9,284 nucleotides of DNA from Planctomycetota bacterium (GCA_021809365.1 JAKBAC010000134.1:1-9284); one strand, 5' to 3'. Shown: positions 1-7,489, counted from the stretch's first letter. Program-made: numbers and translations. The notes: generated from the sequence alone by a model not told the origin.

Positions 1-416
1 GCAGTCCGCGTAGAGAGTTTACCCCGTGCGCGCCGGGGCGGTCCACGTCATCCTGTCAGGAAGCCAATCCAGCTCGCCATCGCAGATACCCGCCGCACCC
101 AAAAGTCAGTTTGCCCGTTGCTTCCCGGGTGTGCCGCGGGGAATTGATCATTGCTCGTTTTTCGTGGTGTTGGCAACCGATCGCATGGATGTTGCAGAAG
201 CGGTCACAGGCCCGGCGGCAAACGGCAGTTTGCGGCGTCCTCGAACCTCAACATATTCGGGAATATGCTGCGGAACTGCGTCCTTGCATCCATCCATTTG
301 CCAAGCCAATGCACCCGCATCGGACTGTCCAAACAGGCTAACGCCCGGTGTCTCCTGCGCTACGGCGCGGAATGCAATAACTTTGCTCATATAAGGATCG
401 GTTGAATTCACAAGCA
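1..416. other. Left-edge stretch without a confidently called gene
   Basis: No ORF here resembles a family I recognise, and I see no tRNA, rRNA or convincing terminator. There is a short GC-rich inverted repeat at 22-38 (CCCCG, 7-nt loop, CGGGG), but no T-run follows it on either strand. The only coding candidate is the minus-strand ORF ending at 148, listed separately because it overlaps the stop codon of the Nudix gene. Confidence 0.5.
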
Positions 417-417
417 T
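148..417 (-). CDS. Possible small hypothetical protein (89 aa), overlapping the Nudix stop codon
   Basis: I do not recognise this 89-codon ORF. In its favour, its ATG overlaps the TAA of the upstream Nudix gene by one base (TAATG, 415-419), an arrangement typical of translationally coupled genes. The reading frame stays open to a TGA at 148-150. Against it, there is no clear Shine-Dalgarno upstream, and the protein has no signal peptide, no membrane segment and no motif I can name. The sequence is mixed and polar, with a basic patch (RGRRK) near residue 60. A second in-frame ATG lies at residue 10 (MSKVIAF), which looks like a more natural N-terminus but also lacks a ribosome site. It may be a small conserved gene, the remains of one, or chance. 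Function unknown. Confidence 0.3.
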   Translation of the reverse strand: MLVNSTDPYMSKVIAFRAVAQETPGVSLFGQSDAGALAWQMDGCKDAVPQHIPEYVEVRGRRKLPFAAGPVTASATSMRSVANTTKNEQ

Positions 418-1175
418 TACCGGTGTCCGGTCAGACGCCTGGCCAAATCAAGAGCTGCTGCGCTTACCGGTGTACGTGGCGGAGCGTCCATTGCTGTTGC
501 CGCCATTGGAACAGCCAGAATGGTGTCATGCTCCTGGACATTCAAAGCTTCCCCATGAACCTGCAAGGGCTGAAAGAGTTCCCCGTGCCAAACCAGTTCC
601 GGCTGCGCCAGAACCGGATCGCGCATCAAAGCCAAAACTTGCGGTGGGGCGGTTAAATAATCGGCATTGATTCCCAATTCTTCCTGAAGTTCGCGGTAGA
701 GATGCTCCAAAAGCACAGCGGCACCGCCGTGCGTGTGCGCCGGCCAATCCAATACGCCGCCAAATAAATGTGCCCAATGTGGATAAGCCGCCACCGCTTT
801 GCTGCGCACACCCAGATAGGCTGTATTTCCATGTGTCAGCAGTATGCTGTTTCCCAGTGCCGGAGTGATTGCGGCGGGGGAGTTGAGCCTAAAGCACTCC
901 CGATCACGCAGGTTTGTCACGAGAAACGTTTTATAATCCGTTTTCGCCAATTGCAGTTGCAGCACTCCGTCAATAACCGCAGCGCTTTTTAAGCAGGCCA
1001 CCGGACTGTTAAACAGAGTTCGGCCCTCCCGGGTGGCCGCGAGGGTATATTCATTCCAACGTGTTTCGATTCGGCTGGCAATATCGGGTGGAGGGGACGG
1101 ATGGGTGGTATATGTCAGCGCAATATGGTCCGCCGCAAATATTCCGCAAGCCATTATCTCCGGTTCATCGCTCAT
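417..1175 (-). CDS. Nudix hydrolase of the NUDT22 / plant NUDT9-like type
   Basis: Predicted cytoplasmic Nudix hydrolase of 252 residues. A long N-terminal part carries FNSP (55-58) and TDYKTFLVTNL (79-89), which closely resemble the corresponding segments of human NUDT22 (a Mg-dependent UDP-glucose/UDP-galactose hydrolase) and Arabidopsis NUDT9. The Nudix fold follows: a Gly-Gly turn at 139-140 and the half box RELQEELGI (161-169), which holds the metal-binding glutamates E165 and E166. The first half of the consensus box is not kept: the expected Gly is H147 and the expected Glu is A153. Residues 181-200 (ALMRDPVLAQPELVWHGEL) match the conserved region after the box in NUDT22. By family inference it may split UDP-sugars into sugar-1-phosphate and UMP, but the substrate is unproven. 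The ATG at 1175 has no strong ribosome site; an internal ATG at 1154 (residue 8) is preceded by GGAG three bases away and could be the true start. It lies 254 bp downstream of the NasS-like gene. Confidence 0.82.
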   Translation of the reverse strand: MSDEPEIMACGIFAADHIALTYTTHPSPPPDIASRIETRWNEYTLAATREGRTLFNSPVACLKSAAVIDGVLQLQLAKTDYKTFLVTNLRDRECFRLNSPAAITPALGNSILLTHGNTAYLGVRSKAVAAYPHWAHLFGGVLDWPAHTHGGAAVLLEHLYRELQEELGINADYLTAPPQVLALMRDPVLAQPELVWHGELFQPLQVHGEALNVQEHDTILAVPMAATAMDAPPRTPVSAAALDLARRLTGHR

Positions 1176-1336
1176 GGCGGAATAGTAACAGAATCGTCTC
1201 TACTATGGCCACCGCCAGAGCACGGCGGAAAGCGCCCGGCGATTGGCGCGCTGCACACATCGGCTCTGAAAGATTCCTTCATGGAAAAACACGTCTGGTG
1301 ATGCACGGGCCGCCGGGTATGGCAACGCCAAAAGTG

Positions 1337-1366
1337 CCGTATACGGGCAACTTCATTCGCGAATGA
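1337..1366. repeat. Two adjacent palindromes upstream of the Nudix gene
   Basis: A perfect 10-bp palindrome CCGTATACGG (1337-1346) and a perfect 14-bp palindrome TCATTCGCGAATGA (1353-1366) lie six bases apart in the gap between the NasS-like stop and the Nudix start. Their position suggests an operator or a transcript-end structure, but no T-run follows and no regulator is known. Functional meaning is inference. Confidence 0.4.
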
Positions 1367-1429
1367 GGTTTCACAATATGAGAGCCTTGGCGGGCCAGCG
1401 GGCACATGTGTTGAATCTGGGTGGGGGGG

Positions 1430-2458
1430 TTATGACGCGGCAGTGGCGGCTTGAAGGCCGGCTGTGGCATGCTCGAAGAAGTCGGTGCGGACACATCGGG
1501 CGGCGATGGCGGCTATGTCGGCATCCAGACTCAGATGTCTCCAGCGGATCATCTGTTGAAGGAACCACCGGACATGTTCAACGCTGGGGGTACAGTGCTG
1601 AAGTTGCCAGGAGCGAAAATGCCAATCCATGCCGCGGTGGCGCTGCACGTGTTCCAAACCCAGATGATCCGCTTCCAGGCTGTGCATGATGAGTTCCTGG
1701 CTTTCATCAACATATTCCGGCTGGGAAAGCAGTTCCGCCAGCGCCGGCCGATGTTCGGGCATCTGGCAGTAGGCGCAGCCGCGAATCAGGGCCCGGATAA
1801 TGCGCGTGAGCTGATCCGGCTTTTGCCGGGCACATGACTCAGTGGTGAGCAAAACTTTTTCCGGATGATCCGGATAAATATCCGTTGTTGCCAGGGCAAT
1901 GCGGCCCCAACCGCGGCTTTCCGCCAGAGACCCCCATGGTTCACCCACGCAGAAAAGATCCACATAATGTTTGGACATGTGATCGGCCAGAAGAATCGGT
2001 TTGAGCTGCACAAGCTGAATGTCATGATCGGGATCAATTTCGCCGCGGGCCAGCCAGTCGCGTAACAGATAGTGGTGCATGGAAAACATGGAGACGTGAG
2101 CACATATTATTTTTCGGCCCATGCGGCGGGAATCAATAACTCTGCGCAGGGCCTGCGGAGAATCCACACCCAGTTCCGCGAGTTCGGTGGAAACCACAAG
2201 CGTACTGCCACCGGATCCCAGGTTCATCACGGCCACCATGGGTTCAAGAAAATCACTGCGCCCCAGTTGGCTCATAATCGACATGCCCAGAAGCGAATGG
2301 CTGGCATCCAGCAGGCCGTAGCTGAGTTTATCGCGCACGATCATCCAGCCACCCTGGCGCTCGATGTCAACGGCGATACCTTCATGCTCAAAATAACCAT
2401 GGGCGGCGGCGACAACCAGAGGGGCCGCATCAATTAAACGCATGAATCCAATACGCAT
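1430..2458 (-). CDS. NasS/NrtA/CmpA-family solute-binding-fold protein, no signal peptide
   Basis: A 342-residue protein with the periplasmic-binding-protein type II fold of the nitrate/bicarbonate family (NrtA, CmpA, NasS). Recognisable parts, numbered from the chosen start, are DAAPLVVAAAHGYFEHEG (10-27), the region GWMIVRDKLSYGLLDASH (37-54), the hallmark VGEPWGSLAES (171-181), and a C-terminal RALIRGCAYC (222-231) followed by LSQPEYV. The frame is open upstream to 2788, but residues before M(2458) are low in homology. The ATG at 2458 has AAGGAA ten bases upstream and puts beta strand 1 (MRIGFMRL) directly at the N-terminus, as in NasS. No Tat, Sec or lipoprotein signal is visible, so a cytoplasmic sensor fits better than a transporter subunit. 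NasS normally binds nitrate and restrains the antiterminator NasT, but neither nasT nor permease, ATPase or nitrate-reductase genes are in this window. The ligand is therefore uncertain. The gene is divergent from the phosphorylase gene. Confidence 0.82.
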   Translation of the reverse strand: MRIGFMRLIDAAPLVVAAAHGYFEHEGIAVDIERQGGWMIVRDKLSYGLLDASHSLLGMSIMSQLGRSDFLEPMVAVMNLGSGGSTLVVSTELAELGVDSPQALRRVIDSRRMGRKIICAHVSMFSMHHYLLRDWLARGEIDPDHDIQLVQLKPILLADHMSKHYVDLFCVGEPWGSLAESRGWGRIALATTDIYPDHPEKVLLTTESCARQKPDQLTRIIRALIRGCAYCQMPEHRPALAELLSQPEYVDESQELIMHSLEADHLGLEHVQRHRGMDWHFRSWQLQHCTPSVEHVRWFLQQMIRWRHLSLDADIAAIAARCVRTDFFEHATAGLQAATAAS

Positions 2459-2468
2459 GAAAACCGAA

Positions 2469-2474
2469 TTCCTT
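2469..2474 (-). promoter_or_regulatory. Shine-Dalgarno deciding the NasS-like start
   Basis: On the minus strand this reads AAGGAA, ten bases before the ATG at 2458. No comparable site precedes the in-frame ATGs at 2497, 2611 or 2788, so it supports the shorter protein. Confidence 0.55.
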
Positions 2475-2501
2475 GGAAAACCAAACGGTTCCGGCATCGT
2501 T

Positions 2502-2547
2502 TTACCAGCGGTTGGTGTTGCAAAAGCATTGCCGCGGTAATTTTTTT
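2502..2547 (+). terminator. Rho-independent-terminator-like hairpin in the divergent region
   Basis: TTACC-A-GCGG (2502-2511) pairs with CCGCGGTAA (2532-2540), giving nine base pairs with one bulged A. The 20-base loop contains a smaller TGC-AAAA-GCA hairpin. Seven T residues (2541-2547) follow at once on the plus strand. The polarity is plus, so it would stop transcripts antisense to the NasS-like 5' end, or act as an attenuator if phosphorylase transcription begins further left. On the minus strand there is no T-tail. The large loop and only moderate GC content make its strength uncertain. Confidence 0.5.
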
Positions 2548-2796
2548 CCGAGAATTTATTTTTGCGATTATTAAACGCCGGTTTGTTTTTGAAATAAACG
2601 GCCTGTTTCATGAATGGAAATTGATTTGCCGACTGGAAGCTGCGGCTTGCCGAAATGTGCATAAGTTGTGCAAAACCGGATTTGCTGCCCGCATAAGGTG
2701 CAGAGTCAGATAAATCTTGCGGAAAAATTCTTGCCAATGAAATAAGAGTGCCGATAAAACAATCTTCACGCAGGCGACGGCAGGCCATGCGCTTAT

Positions 2797-2802
2797 TATA
2801 AT
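2797..2802 (+). promoter_or_regulatory. Candidate -10 box for the phosphorylase gene
   Basis: A perfect TATAAT about 100 bp upstream of the phosphorylase ATG. It is embedded in ATTATAAT (2795-2802), which also reads TATAAT on the minus strand, so it could serve either divergent gene. No good TTGACA-like -35 box sits at the right distance on either strand, so this is a weak call. Confidence 0.35.
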
Positions 2803-2888
2803 CCCTTTGGGTAGACGGATTTGGCTGCCGGTTGCCAATCCGAAACGGCGGAGGTGGTTGAAATGGATGTTGTTCTAACCGATCGCCG

Positions 2889-2894
2889 AAGGAG
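2889..2894 (+). promoter_or_regulatory. Shine-Dalgarno of the phosphorylase gene
   Basis: AAGGAG, eight bases before the ATG at 2903: a near-ideal ribosome binding site that fixes this start. Confidence 0.75.
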
Positions 2895-2902
2895 CATGAA
2901 AA

Positions 2903-5455
2903 ATGTCAACAATTCACAAGTTTGTGGTGGTGCCAGCGGTTCCGGAGAAACTCGCGGCCTTGCATGAACTGGCCTATAACCTATGGTCCTTATGGAACTA
3001 CGAGGCGGCGAGCTTATTTAATCGCCTGGACCCGGATTTGTGGGAGGCCACGGGGCATAATCCGGTGCGACTGCTGAATCTGATCGGTCAGGATAAATTG
3101 CGCGCGGCCTCCGAAGACGAGGGATTTCTGGCGCATCTGAATCGGATTACATCCGATTTGAAATCCTACATGCAGCAGAGCACCTGGTTTAAACAGCGCT
3201 ATCCGGATCGCAAGCCGGTAATCGCGTATTTTTCCGCCGAATTCGGCCTGCATGAATCGCTGCCGATTTATTCCGGCGGCCTGGGCGTGCTTTCCGGCGA
3301 TCATCTCAAAAGCGCCAGTGATCTGGGCATTCCGCTGGTGGCGGTGGGGCTGCTGTATCGGGAAGGATACTTTCATCAGCAGCTTAATGCCGATGGCTGG
3401 CAGCAGGAGTTAAACCCGGAGAATGATTTTTTCTCCATGAGTCTCGCGCAGGTGAAGAATCAGGCTGGACAGCAGGCGATCATCACCGTGGATTACCCCG
3501 ATTCTCAGGTGCGGGCCGCGGTGTGGCGCGTGCAGGTGGGCCGGGTATCGCTGTATCTCATGGATTGCAATCTGGAAATCAACAGTCCGCATGATCGGGA
3601 CATAACCGCCCGCCTTTATGGCGGTGATCATGAAATGCGCATCCGTCAGGAAATACTGCTGGGTATCGGCGGATTGCGGGCGCTGGCGGCGGCGGGAATT
3701 ACACCGACGGTATGCCACATGAATGAAGGACATTCGGCTTTCCTGGCTCTGGAACGCTGCCGGGTGCTTATGGAGCACGAACAACTGACCTTTGCCGAAG
3801 CCCGGGAAATGGTTTCCGCCAGCAACGTATTTACCACCCATACGCCGGTACCCGCCGGGAATGACGCATTTCACCGCGATTTAATTGAAAAATATTTCAC
3901 CGGCTATTGCCATAAACTTGGTATCAGCGTCGATGAGCTGATGGCCATGGGACGGGTGAATCCGCATGATAACAATGAATTTTTCGGCGTTACGGTTCTG
4001 GCCTTGCGCATGGCGTGGCACGCCAATGGTGTCAGTAATCTGCACGGGCAGGTTTCGCGGCGCATGTGGCAGCGGATCTGGCCGGAAATTCCCGCGCCGG
4101 AAATACCGATCCGCCACATTACCAACGGCGTTCATACACAATCCTGGCTCAGCGAGGGGTTCGCACGGTTGTATCAGGAATATCTCGGTGCCAACTGGAC
4201 CGATCGCCCCGCGGATCACAGCATCTGGGGACGCACCGATAAAATTCCGGATGTGGAAATCTGGCGCGTGCATGAACGCCGCAAAGAACGGCTGATTCAT
4301 TTTGTGCGTCAGCGGCTGAAAATGCAGCTTGCCCGGCGCGGCCATTCCTCGCTGGATATTCAACGTGTGGACGAAGTACTGGATTCAAAATCGCTGATTA
4401 TCGGTTTTGCGCGGCGATTTGCCACTTATAAACGCGCCACACTGCTGCTGCGCAATCCGGAGCGATTAATCAAACTGCTGAAAGATACCAATCATCCGGT
4501 GCAGTTCGTTTTTGCCGGTAAGGCCCATCCGCGTGATGATGGCGGCAAGCGCTTTATTCAGGAAATTATTCACTTTTGCCGGCGGGAAGATGTCCGGCCG
4601 CGCATGGTGTTTCTGGAAGATTATGACATTGATGTCGGACGCTATCTTACTCAGGGTGTGGATATCTGGCTCAATACACCCCGGCGGCCCATGGAGGCCT
4701 CAGGTACCAGCGGCATGAAAGCGGCCATCAACGGGGCACTGAATTTAAGTATTCTCGATGGCTGGTGGTGTGAGGCCTATGCTGAAGACAACGGCTTTGC
4801 CATCGGTGCCGGTGAAGATTACAACAACGATGAATATCAGGATGAAGTTGAAAGCCGCAAGCTTTTTGATCTGCTGGAGCGTGTGGTTGTGCCGTTGTAT
4901 TACGACCGCAGTCTGGATGGTTTGCCGCGGAACTGGATCAAGCGGATGAAGAATTCCATCCGGACGATATGCCCGGTATACAACACCAACCGGATGGTGC
5001 AGAACTATTCGGAAATGTTCTACCTGCCCGCGCATGATCTGTATGTGAAACTTATGGAAGGCCATGGCGCCGGTGCCGCCGCGTTGGCGCAGTGGAAACA
5101 GCGTATTGCCCAGCTTTGGGATAATGTCAAGGTTCTGCATGTGGAATCGCCGGGAGTTGGCACGGTAAAAGCCGGTGACAGCGTCAAGGTATTTGCCACC
5201 GTTGAATTAGGCAGCATTCCCGCGGATAACGTGCGTGTGGAACTTTATTTTGGCCCATTGGACGCGTTTGGCAATATTCAAAATGCCCGCGTGCATGAAA
5301 TGGCACTGGGCACAAATGTTGAAGCCGGTGTGTTTCAATATGTTGGTGCCATCAGCGCCGGGGCCTGCGGGCAGCAGGGATATGCGGTACGGGTGTTGCC
5401 AAATCATCCCAATATCGCTTTGCGGTTTGAACCCGGCCTGGTGCGTTGGGGATAA
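2903..5455 (+). CDS. glgP: Alpha-glucan (glycogen/maltodextrin) phosphorylase, GT35
   Basis: An 850-residue PLP-dependent enzyme that releases glucose-1-phosphate from the non-reducing ends of alpha-1,4-glucans using phosphate. It acts in the cytoplasm in glycogen or maltodextrin use. The type is the long Thermotoga/Thermus-like alpha-glucan phosphorylase with an N-terminal DUF3417-like segment (about 10-120). Motifs in order are YSGGLGVLSGDHLKSA (123-138), MNEGHSAF (273-280), TTHTPVPAGNDAF (311-323), HITNGVH (405-411), GFARRFATYKR (501-511), FAGKAHPRDDGG (537-548) and EASGTSGMKAAINGA (598-612). In the last motif, K606 is the expected Schiff-base lysine for PLP. The C-terminal 120 residues form a beta-rich, Ig-like end typical of this subfamily. 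Every key motif is present and the length is normal, so it should be active. The start is fixed by AAGGAG. It is transcribed alone: the flanking genes run the other way. No other glycogen gene is in view. Confidence 0.95.
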   Translation: MSTIHKFVVVPAVPEKLAALHELAYNLWSLWNYEAASLFNRLDPDLWEATGHNPVRLLNLIGQDKLRAASEDEGFLAHLNRITSDLKSYMQQSTWFKQRYPDRKPVIAYFSAEFGLHESLPIYSGGLGVLSGDHLKSASDLGIPLVAVGLLYREGYFHQQLNADGWQQELNPENDFFSMSLAQVKNQAGQQAIITVDYPDSQVRAAVWRVQVGRVSLYLMDCNLEINSPHDRDITARLYGGDHEMRIRQEILLGIGGLRALAAAGITPTVCHMNEGHSAFLALERCRVLMEHEQLTFAEAREMVSASNVFTTHTPVPAGNDAFHRDLIEKYFTGYCHKLGISVDELMAMGRVNPHDNNEFFGVTVLALRMAWHANGVSNLHGQVSRRMWQRIWPEIPAPEIPIRHITNGVHTQSWLSEGFARLYQEYLGANWTDRPADHSIWGRTDKIPDVEIWRVHERRKERLIHFVRQRLKMQLARRGHSSLDIQRVDEVLDSKSLIIGFARRFATYKRATLLLRNPERLIKLLKDTNHPVQFVFAGKAHPRDDGGKRFIQEIIHFCRREDVRPRMVFLEDYDIDVGRYLTQGVDIWLNTPRRPMEASGTSGMKAAINGALNLSILDGWWCEAYAEDNGFAIGAGEDYNNDEYQDEVESRKLFDLLERVVVPLYYDRSLDGLPRNWIKRMKNSIRTICPVYNTNRMVQNYSEMFYLPAHDLYVKLMEGHGAGAAALAQWKQRIAQLWDNVKVLHVESPGVGTVKAGDSVKVFATVELGSIPADNVRVELYFGPLDAFGNIQNARVHEMALGTNVEAGVFQYVGAISAGACGQQGYAVRVLPNHPNIALRFEPGLVRWG

Positions 5456-5613
5456 TGGCCCACCGGCGGAAGCTTTGCATGTGTTATCATTGCAGGCACG
5501 CGACGCTGGAGCAGGGCGGCAACGCCATAAGCAAGCCAGCAGCGCGGAAAATCCACGCTCAAGACCTTGATTCCGCTGCCGCGGCCGGCATAGTTCGCTG
5601 TCATGTCGCGGCT

Positions 5614-6909
5614 TCAGGCGTCGGGGGCCAATTCGTCCAGCGTTTCCACATGCTCACGGTGATAAGTTCCCCGTACCACCCAGTAGGCACCGAGCAGGTT
5701 CCAGCAGATGGGCATAAAGCGGATGGCCTGAGCCAGCGCAAAGGCCTGACTGGCGGTATCCACGCCGCGCGTGACAAAGAAGTGCAGCAGAATGGCGTCC
5801 ATTACACCGATGCCCTGCGGTGGAACAATCGGCAGGCTTGCCGCCAGTGCCGCGACCGGTATATAAGCCATGAAGCATCCGAATGATGCGTGCATGCCAA
5901 AGGCCCGTCCCGCAAGAAACCCGGCCAATGGCAGAACCGCCTGGGATAACACGCTGGCTCCCAAAGTCGTAGCCACCACGCCCGGATGATCGCGGTACAC
6001 CCGCAGGGTTCGGTCCGCGTGTTTGATGAATTCCGGCAAGGGGAGGCGTTCAATCAATGCATCAAGATGCAAAACCTTTCGCAGCCGCGCCGAGAAATAG
6101 ACAATCCCGCCGACAATGGTCGCGCCCAGCAGGCCGGTAATCAGCCACAGTACATGCACCAGCACCGGATCGGAAACCGCTTTGCCCGCCGCGAAATAAT
6201 GGTTCGCCAGCAACTGTGCCGCCGCCGCCACCCCGGCCACGATCATCAAGCCGATTAAACCGATAACGCGATCCAGGATAACCGTAACGGCACTTTTGGT
6301 TTTTTGCCCGGTAATTCGGCCGGTATAAATAATTTTGACAATATCGCCACTGGTGGTGCCGGGGAGAAATGTGGAATAAAACTGGCCCACAAATGTCAGC
6401 GTCAGGCATTTGCGGTACGGCAGATCCATATTCTGCACCAGCATCAGTTGCCGCCAGCGCCATGCGGTGATCACAAATGGAAGGCACAGCAGCAGCAACG
6501 CCGCCAGCAAGGGCAATGGTTTGGCCCGGCGCAGCAGGTCCGGCAGGCCCAGCGACACCGCTACTTTGCCGTGGTCGGTCACCAGGTAATTTTCGGGCAC
6601 CGCCAGAAGTTTGGGGAATTGAATCGGCGGCTTGGTAGCCACGGCGGTTATCAACTGCCCGTGCGGCAGGCGCACGGAAATTTTTTGATCCTGAAATTTC
6701 AGCGTATATAACTTGCCCTGACGGGCCAGCAGAATCAGGCGGGTGTTTTGCACGAAGGTCACATTGCGGATGACCTGCCCTTTTTTAATCACGACCTGAT
6801 CATGCCAGGAGATATGGGAAATCACGTACCAAAGCCCGATGACCGCAATCAGAATTTTGATGACGGTAACGATAACTTTGCGGGCGTTGTGTGGTTTTGC
6901 CTGCGTCAT
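5614..6909 (-). CDS. Flippase-like integral membrane protein (LPG_synthase_TM / UPF0104) with an inserted soluble domain
   Basis: A 431-residue inner-membrane protein of the family that includes the flippase part of MprF and AglD-like proteins. One helix (about 12-32) is followed by an unusual non-membrane segment of about 95 residues (33-128), rich in short alternating hydrophobic strands. The family core follows with six to seven further hydrophobic segments (about 132-149, 168-185, 207-233, 250-273, 310-333, 340-365 and 383-412). Family-like motifs are GQFYSTFLPGTTSGDIVK (175-192), LDRVIGLIGL (212-221) and PPQGIGVMDA (363-372). There is no MprF-type acyltransferase domain, so it is not a lysyl-PG synthase. 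A lipid or lipid-linked sugar transport role is inference only. The start is uncertain: ATG at 6909 or TTG at 6918, neither with a good ribosome site. pyrE ends 28 bp upstream, so co-transcription and possible coupled translation are likely. Confidence 0.82.
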   Translation of the reverse strand: MTQAKPHNARKVIVTVIKILIAVIGLWYVISHISWHDQVVIKKGQVIRNVTFVQNTRLILLARQGKLYTLKFQDQKISVRLPHGQLITAVATKPPIQFPKLLAVPENYLVTDHGKVAVSLGLPDLLRRAKPLPLLAALLLLCLPFVITAWRWRQLMLVQNMDLPYRKCLTLTFVGQFYSTFLPGTTSGDIVKIIYTGRITGQKTKSAVTVILDRVIGLIGLMIVAGVAAAAQLLANHYFAAGKAVSDPVLVHVLWLITGLLGATIVGGIVYFSARLRKVLHLDALIERLPLPEFIKHADRTLRVYRDHPGVVATTLGASVLSQAVLPLAGFLAGRAFGMHASFGCFMAYIPVAALAASLPIVPPQGIGVMDAILLHFFVTRGVDTASQAFALAQAIRFMPICWNLLGAYWVVRGTYHREHVETLDELAPDA

Positions 6910-6937
6910 GATGTCCAATGGTAAGAAGAAAGGGAGA

Positions 6938-7459
6938 TTAAATCCCCAGGTCCTGCCGCGTTAAGATGGATTCAAACGTAAAGCCCGCGGATTCAATATT
7001 TTCCCGCGCGCCTTCCTGCCGATCAATGACCGCAACAATTTTTTCAACCTGCGCCCCGGCCGCGGTAATGACCTTGGCTGCCTCCAGCACCTGTCCGCCG
7101 GTGGTGGCAATATCCTCCACCAGCAGCACGGTATCACCGGCTAAAAGAGCGCCTTCAATAAGCTTGCTGGTGCCATAGTCCTTTTTGGAATTACGCACAA
7201 TGAAAAAGGGCAAACCCGCCGCCAGAGATGCCGCCGCCGCCAATGCCACACCGCCGAGTTCCGCACCGGCAATGCGCGTGGTCAACGGCGAGCGCGCAGC
7301 GGCCATACGGGCACCGAGTGCGGCGAGAATATCGGGCTGGGTTTCAAAGAGATACTTATCCATATAATACTTTGATTTCCGCCCGGAACGCAGCGTAAAA
7401 TCTCCTTCGAGATACGCTACTTCCTTGATCCGGGCGGCCAATTGTGATTTATCCAGCAT
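6938..7459 (-). CDS. pyrE: Orotate phosphoribosyltransferase
   Basis: A 173-residue cytoplasmic enzyme of pyrimidine synthesis that joins orotate and PRPP to give orotidine-5'-phosphate and pyrophosphate. Visible are the N-terminal FTLRSGRKSKYYMDK (21-35), which includes the orotate/PRPP contact region, the flexible catalytic loop RNSKKDYGTSKLIEG (89-103), and the class I PRPP-binding motif VLLVEDIATTGG (111-122) with acidic pair E115-D116. The length is at the short end for the family but nothing is missing. The frame is open to 7555, but the ATG at 7459 has AAGGAG seven bases upstream and lines up with the family N-terminus, so the longer version is rejected. A TATAAT lies about 30 bp upstream. 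It probably leads a two-gene unit with the membrane protein 28 bp downstream. No other pyr gene is in the window. Confidence 0.95.
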   Translation of the reverse strand: MLDKSQLAARIKEVAYLEGDFTLRSGRKSKYYMDKYLFETQPDILAALGARMAAARSPLTTRIAGAELGGVALAAAASLAAGLPFFIVRNSKKDYGTSKLIEGALLAGDTVLLVEDIATTGGQVLEAAKVITAAGAQVEKIVAVIDRQEGARENIESAGFTFESILTRQDLGI

Positions 7460-7466
7460 AAAAAAA

Positions 7467-7472
7467 CTCCTT
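7467..7472 (-). promoter_or_regulatory. Shine-Dalgarno of pyrE
   Basis: On the minus strand this reads AAGGAG, separated by seven T residues from the ATG at 7459. It decides the start in favour of the 173-residue protein. Confidence 0.75.
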
Positions 7473-7489
7473 AACCATAATGGTGGGGA

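Larger units (their letters stand above)
2459..2902. other. 444-bp divergent intergenic region
   Basis: This separates the minus-strand NasS-like gene from the plus-strand phosphorylase gene. It holds the terminator-like hairpin (2502-2547), an AT-rich tract (about 2540-2610), the palindromic ATTATAAT box (2795-2802) and the phosphorylase ribosome site. The open frame that extends the NasS-like ORF through here to 2788 is treated as non-coding because its amino acids show no family similarity. Confidence 0.6.

Noticed and set aside
2459..2788. 110-codon N-terminal extension of the NasS-like ORF
   Set aside because: The extension has no family similarity, crosses the terminator-like hairpin and AT-rich tract, and the downstream ATG at 2458 has the only good ribosome site.
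3410..4363. Minus-strand ORFs of 154 and 160 codons inside the phosphorylase gene
   Set aside because: They are antisense shadows of a strongly supported gene and have no recognisable protein features.
5456..5613. Terminator between the convergent glgP and membrane-protein genes
   Set aside because: A hairpin GCGCGGA-AAA-TCCACGC (5542-5558, one mismatch) is present, but no T-run follows on either strand.
5446..5886. Plus-strand ORF of 146 codons after the phosphorylase
   Set aside because: Most of it lies antisense to the 3' end of the membrane-protein gene and it has no motif or ribosome site.
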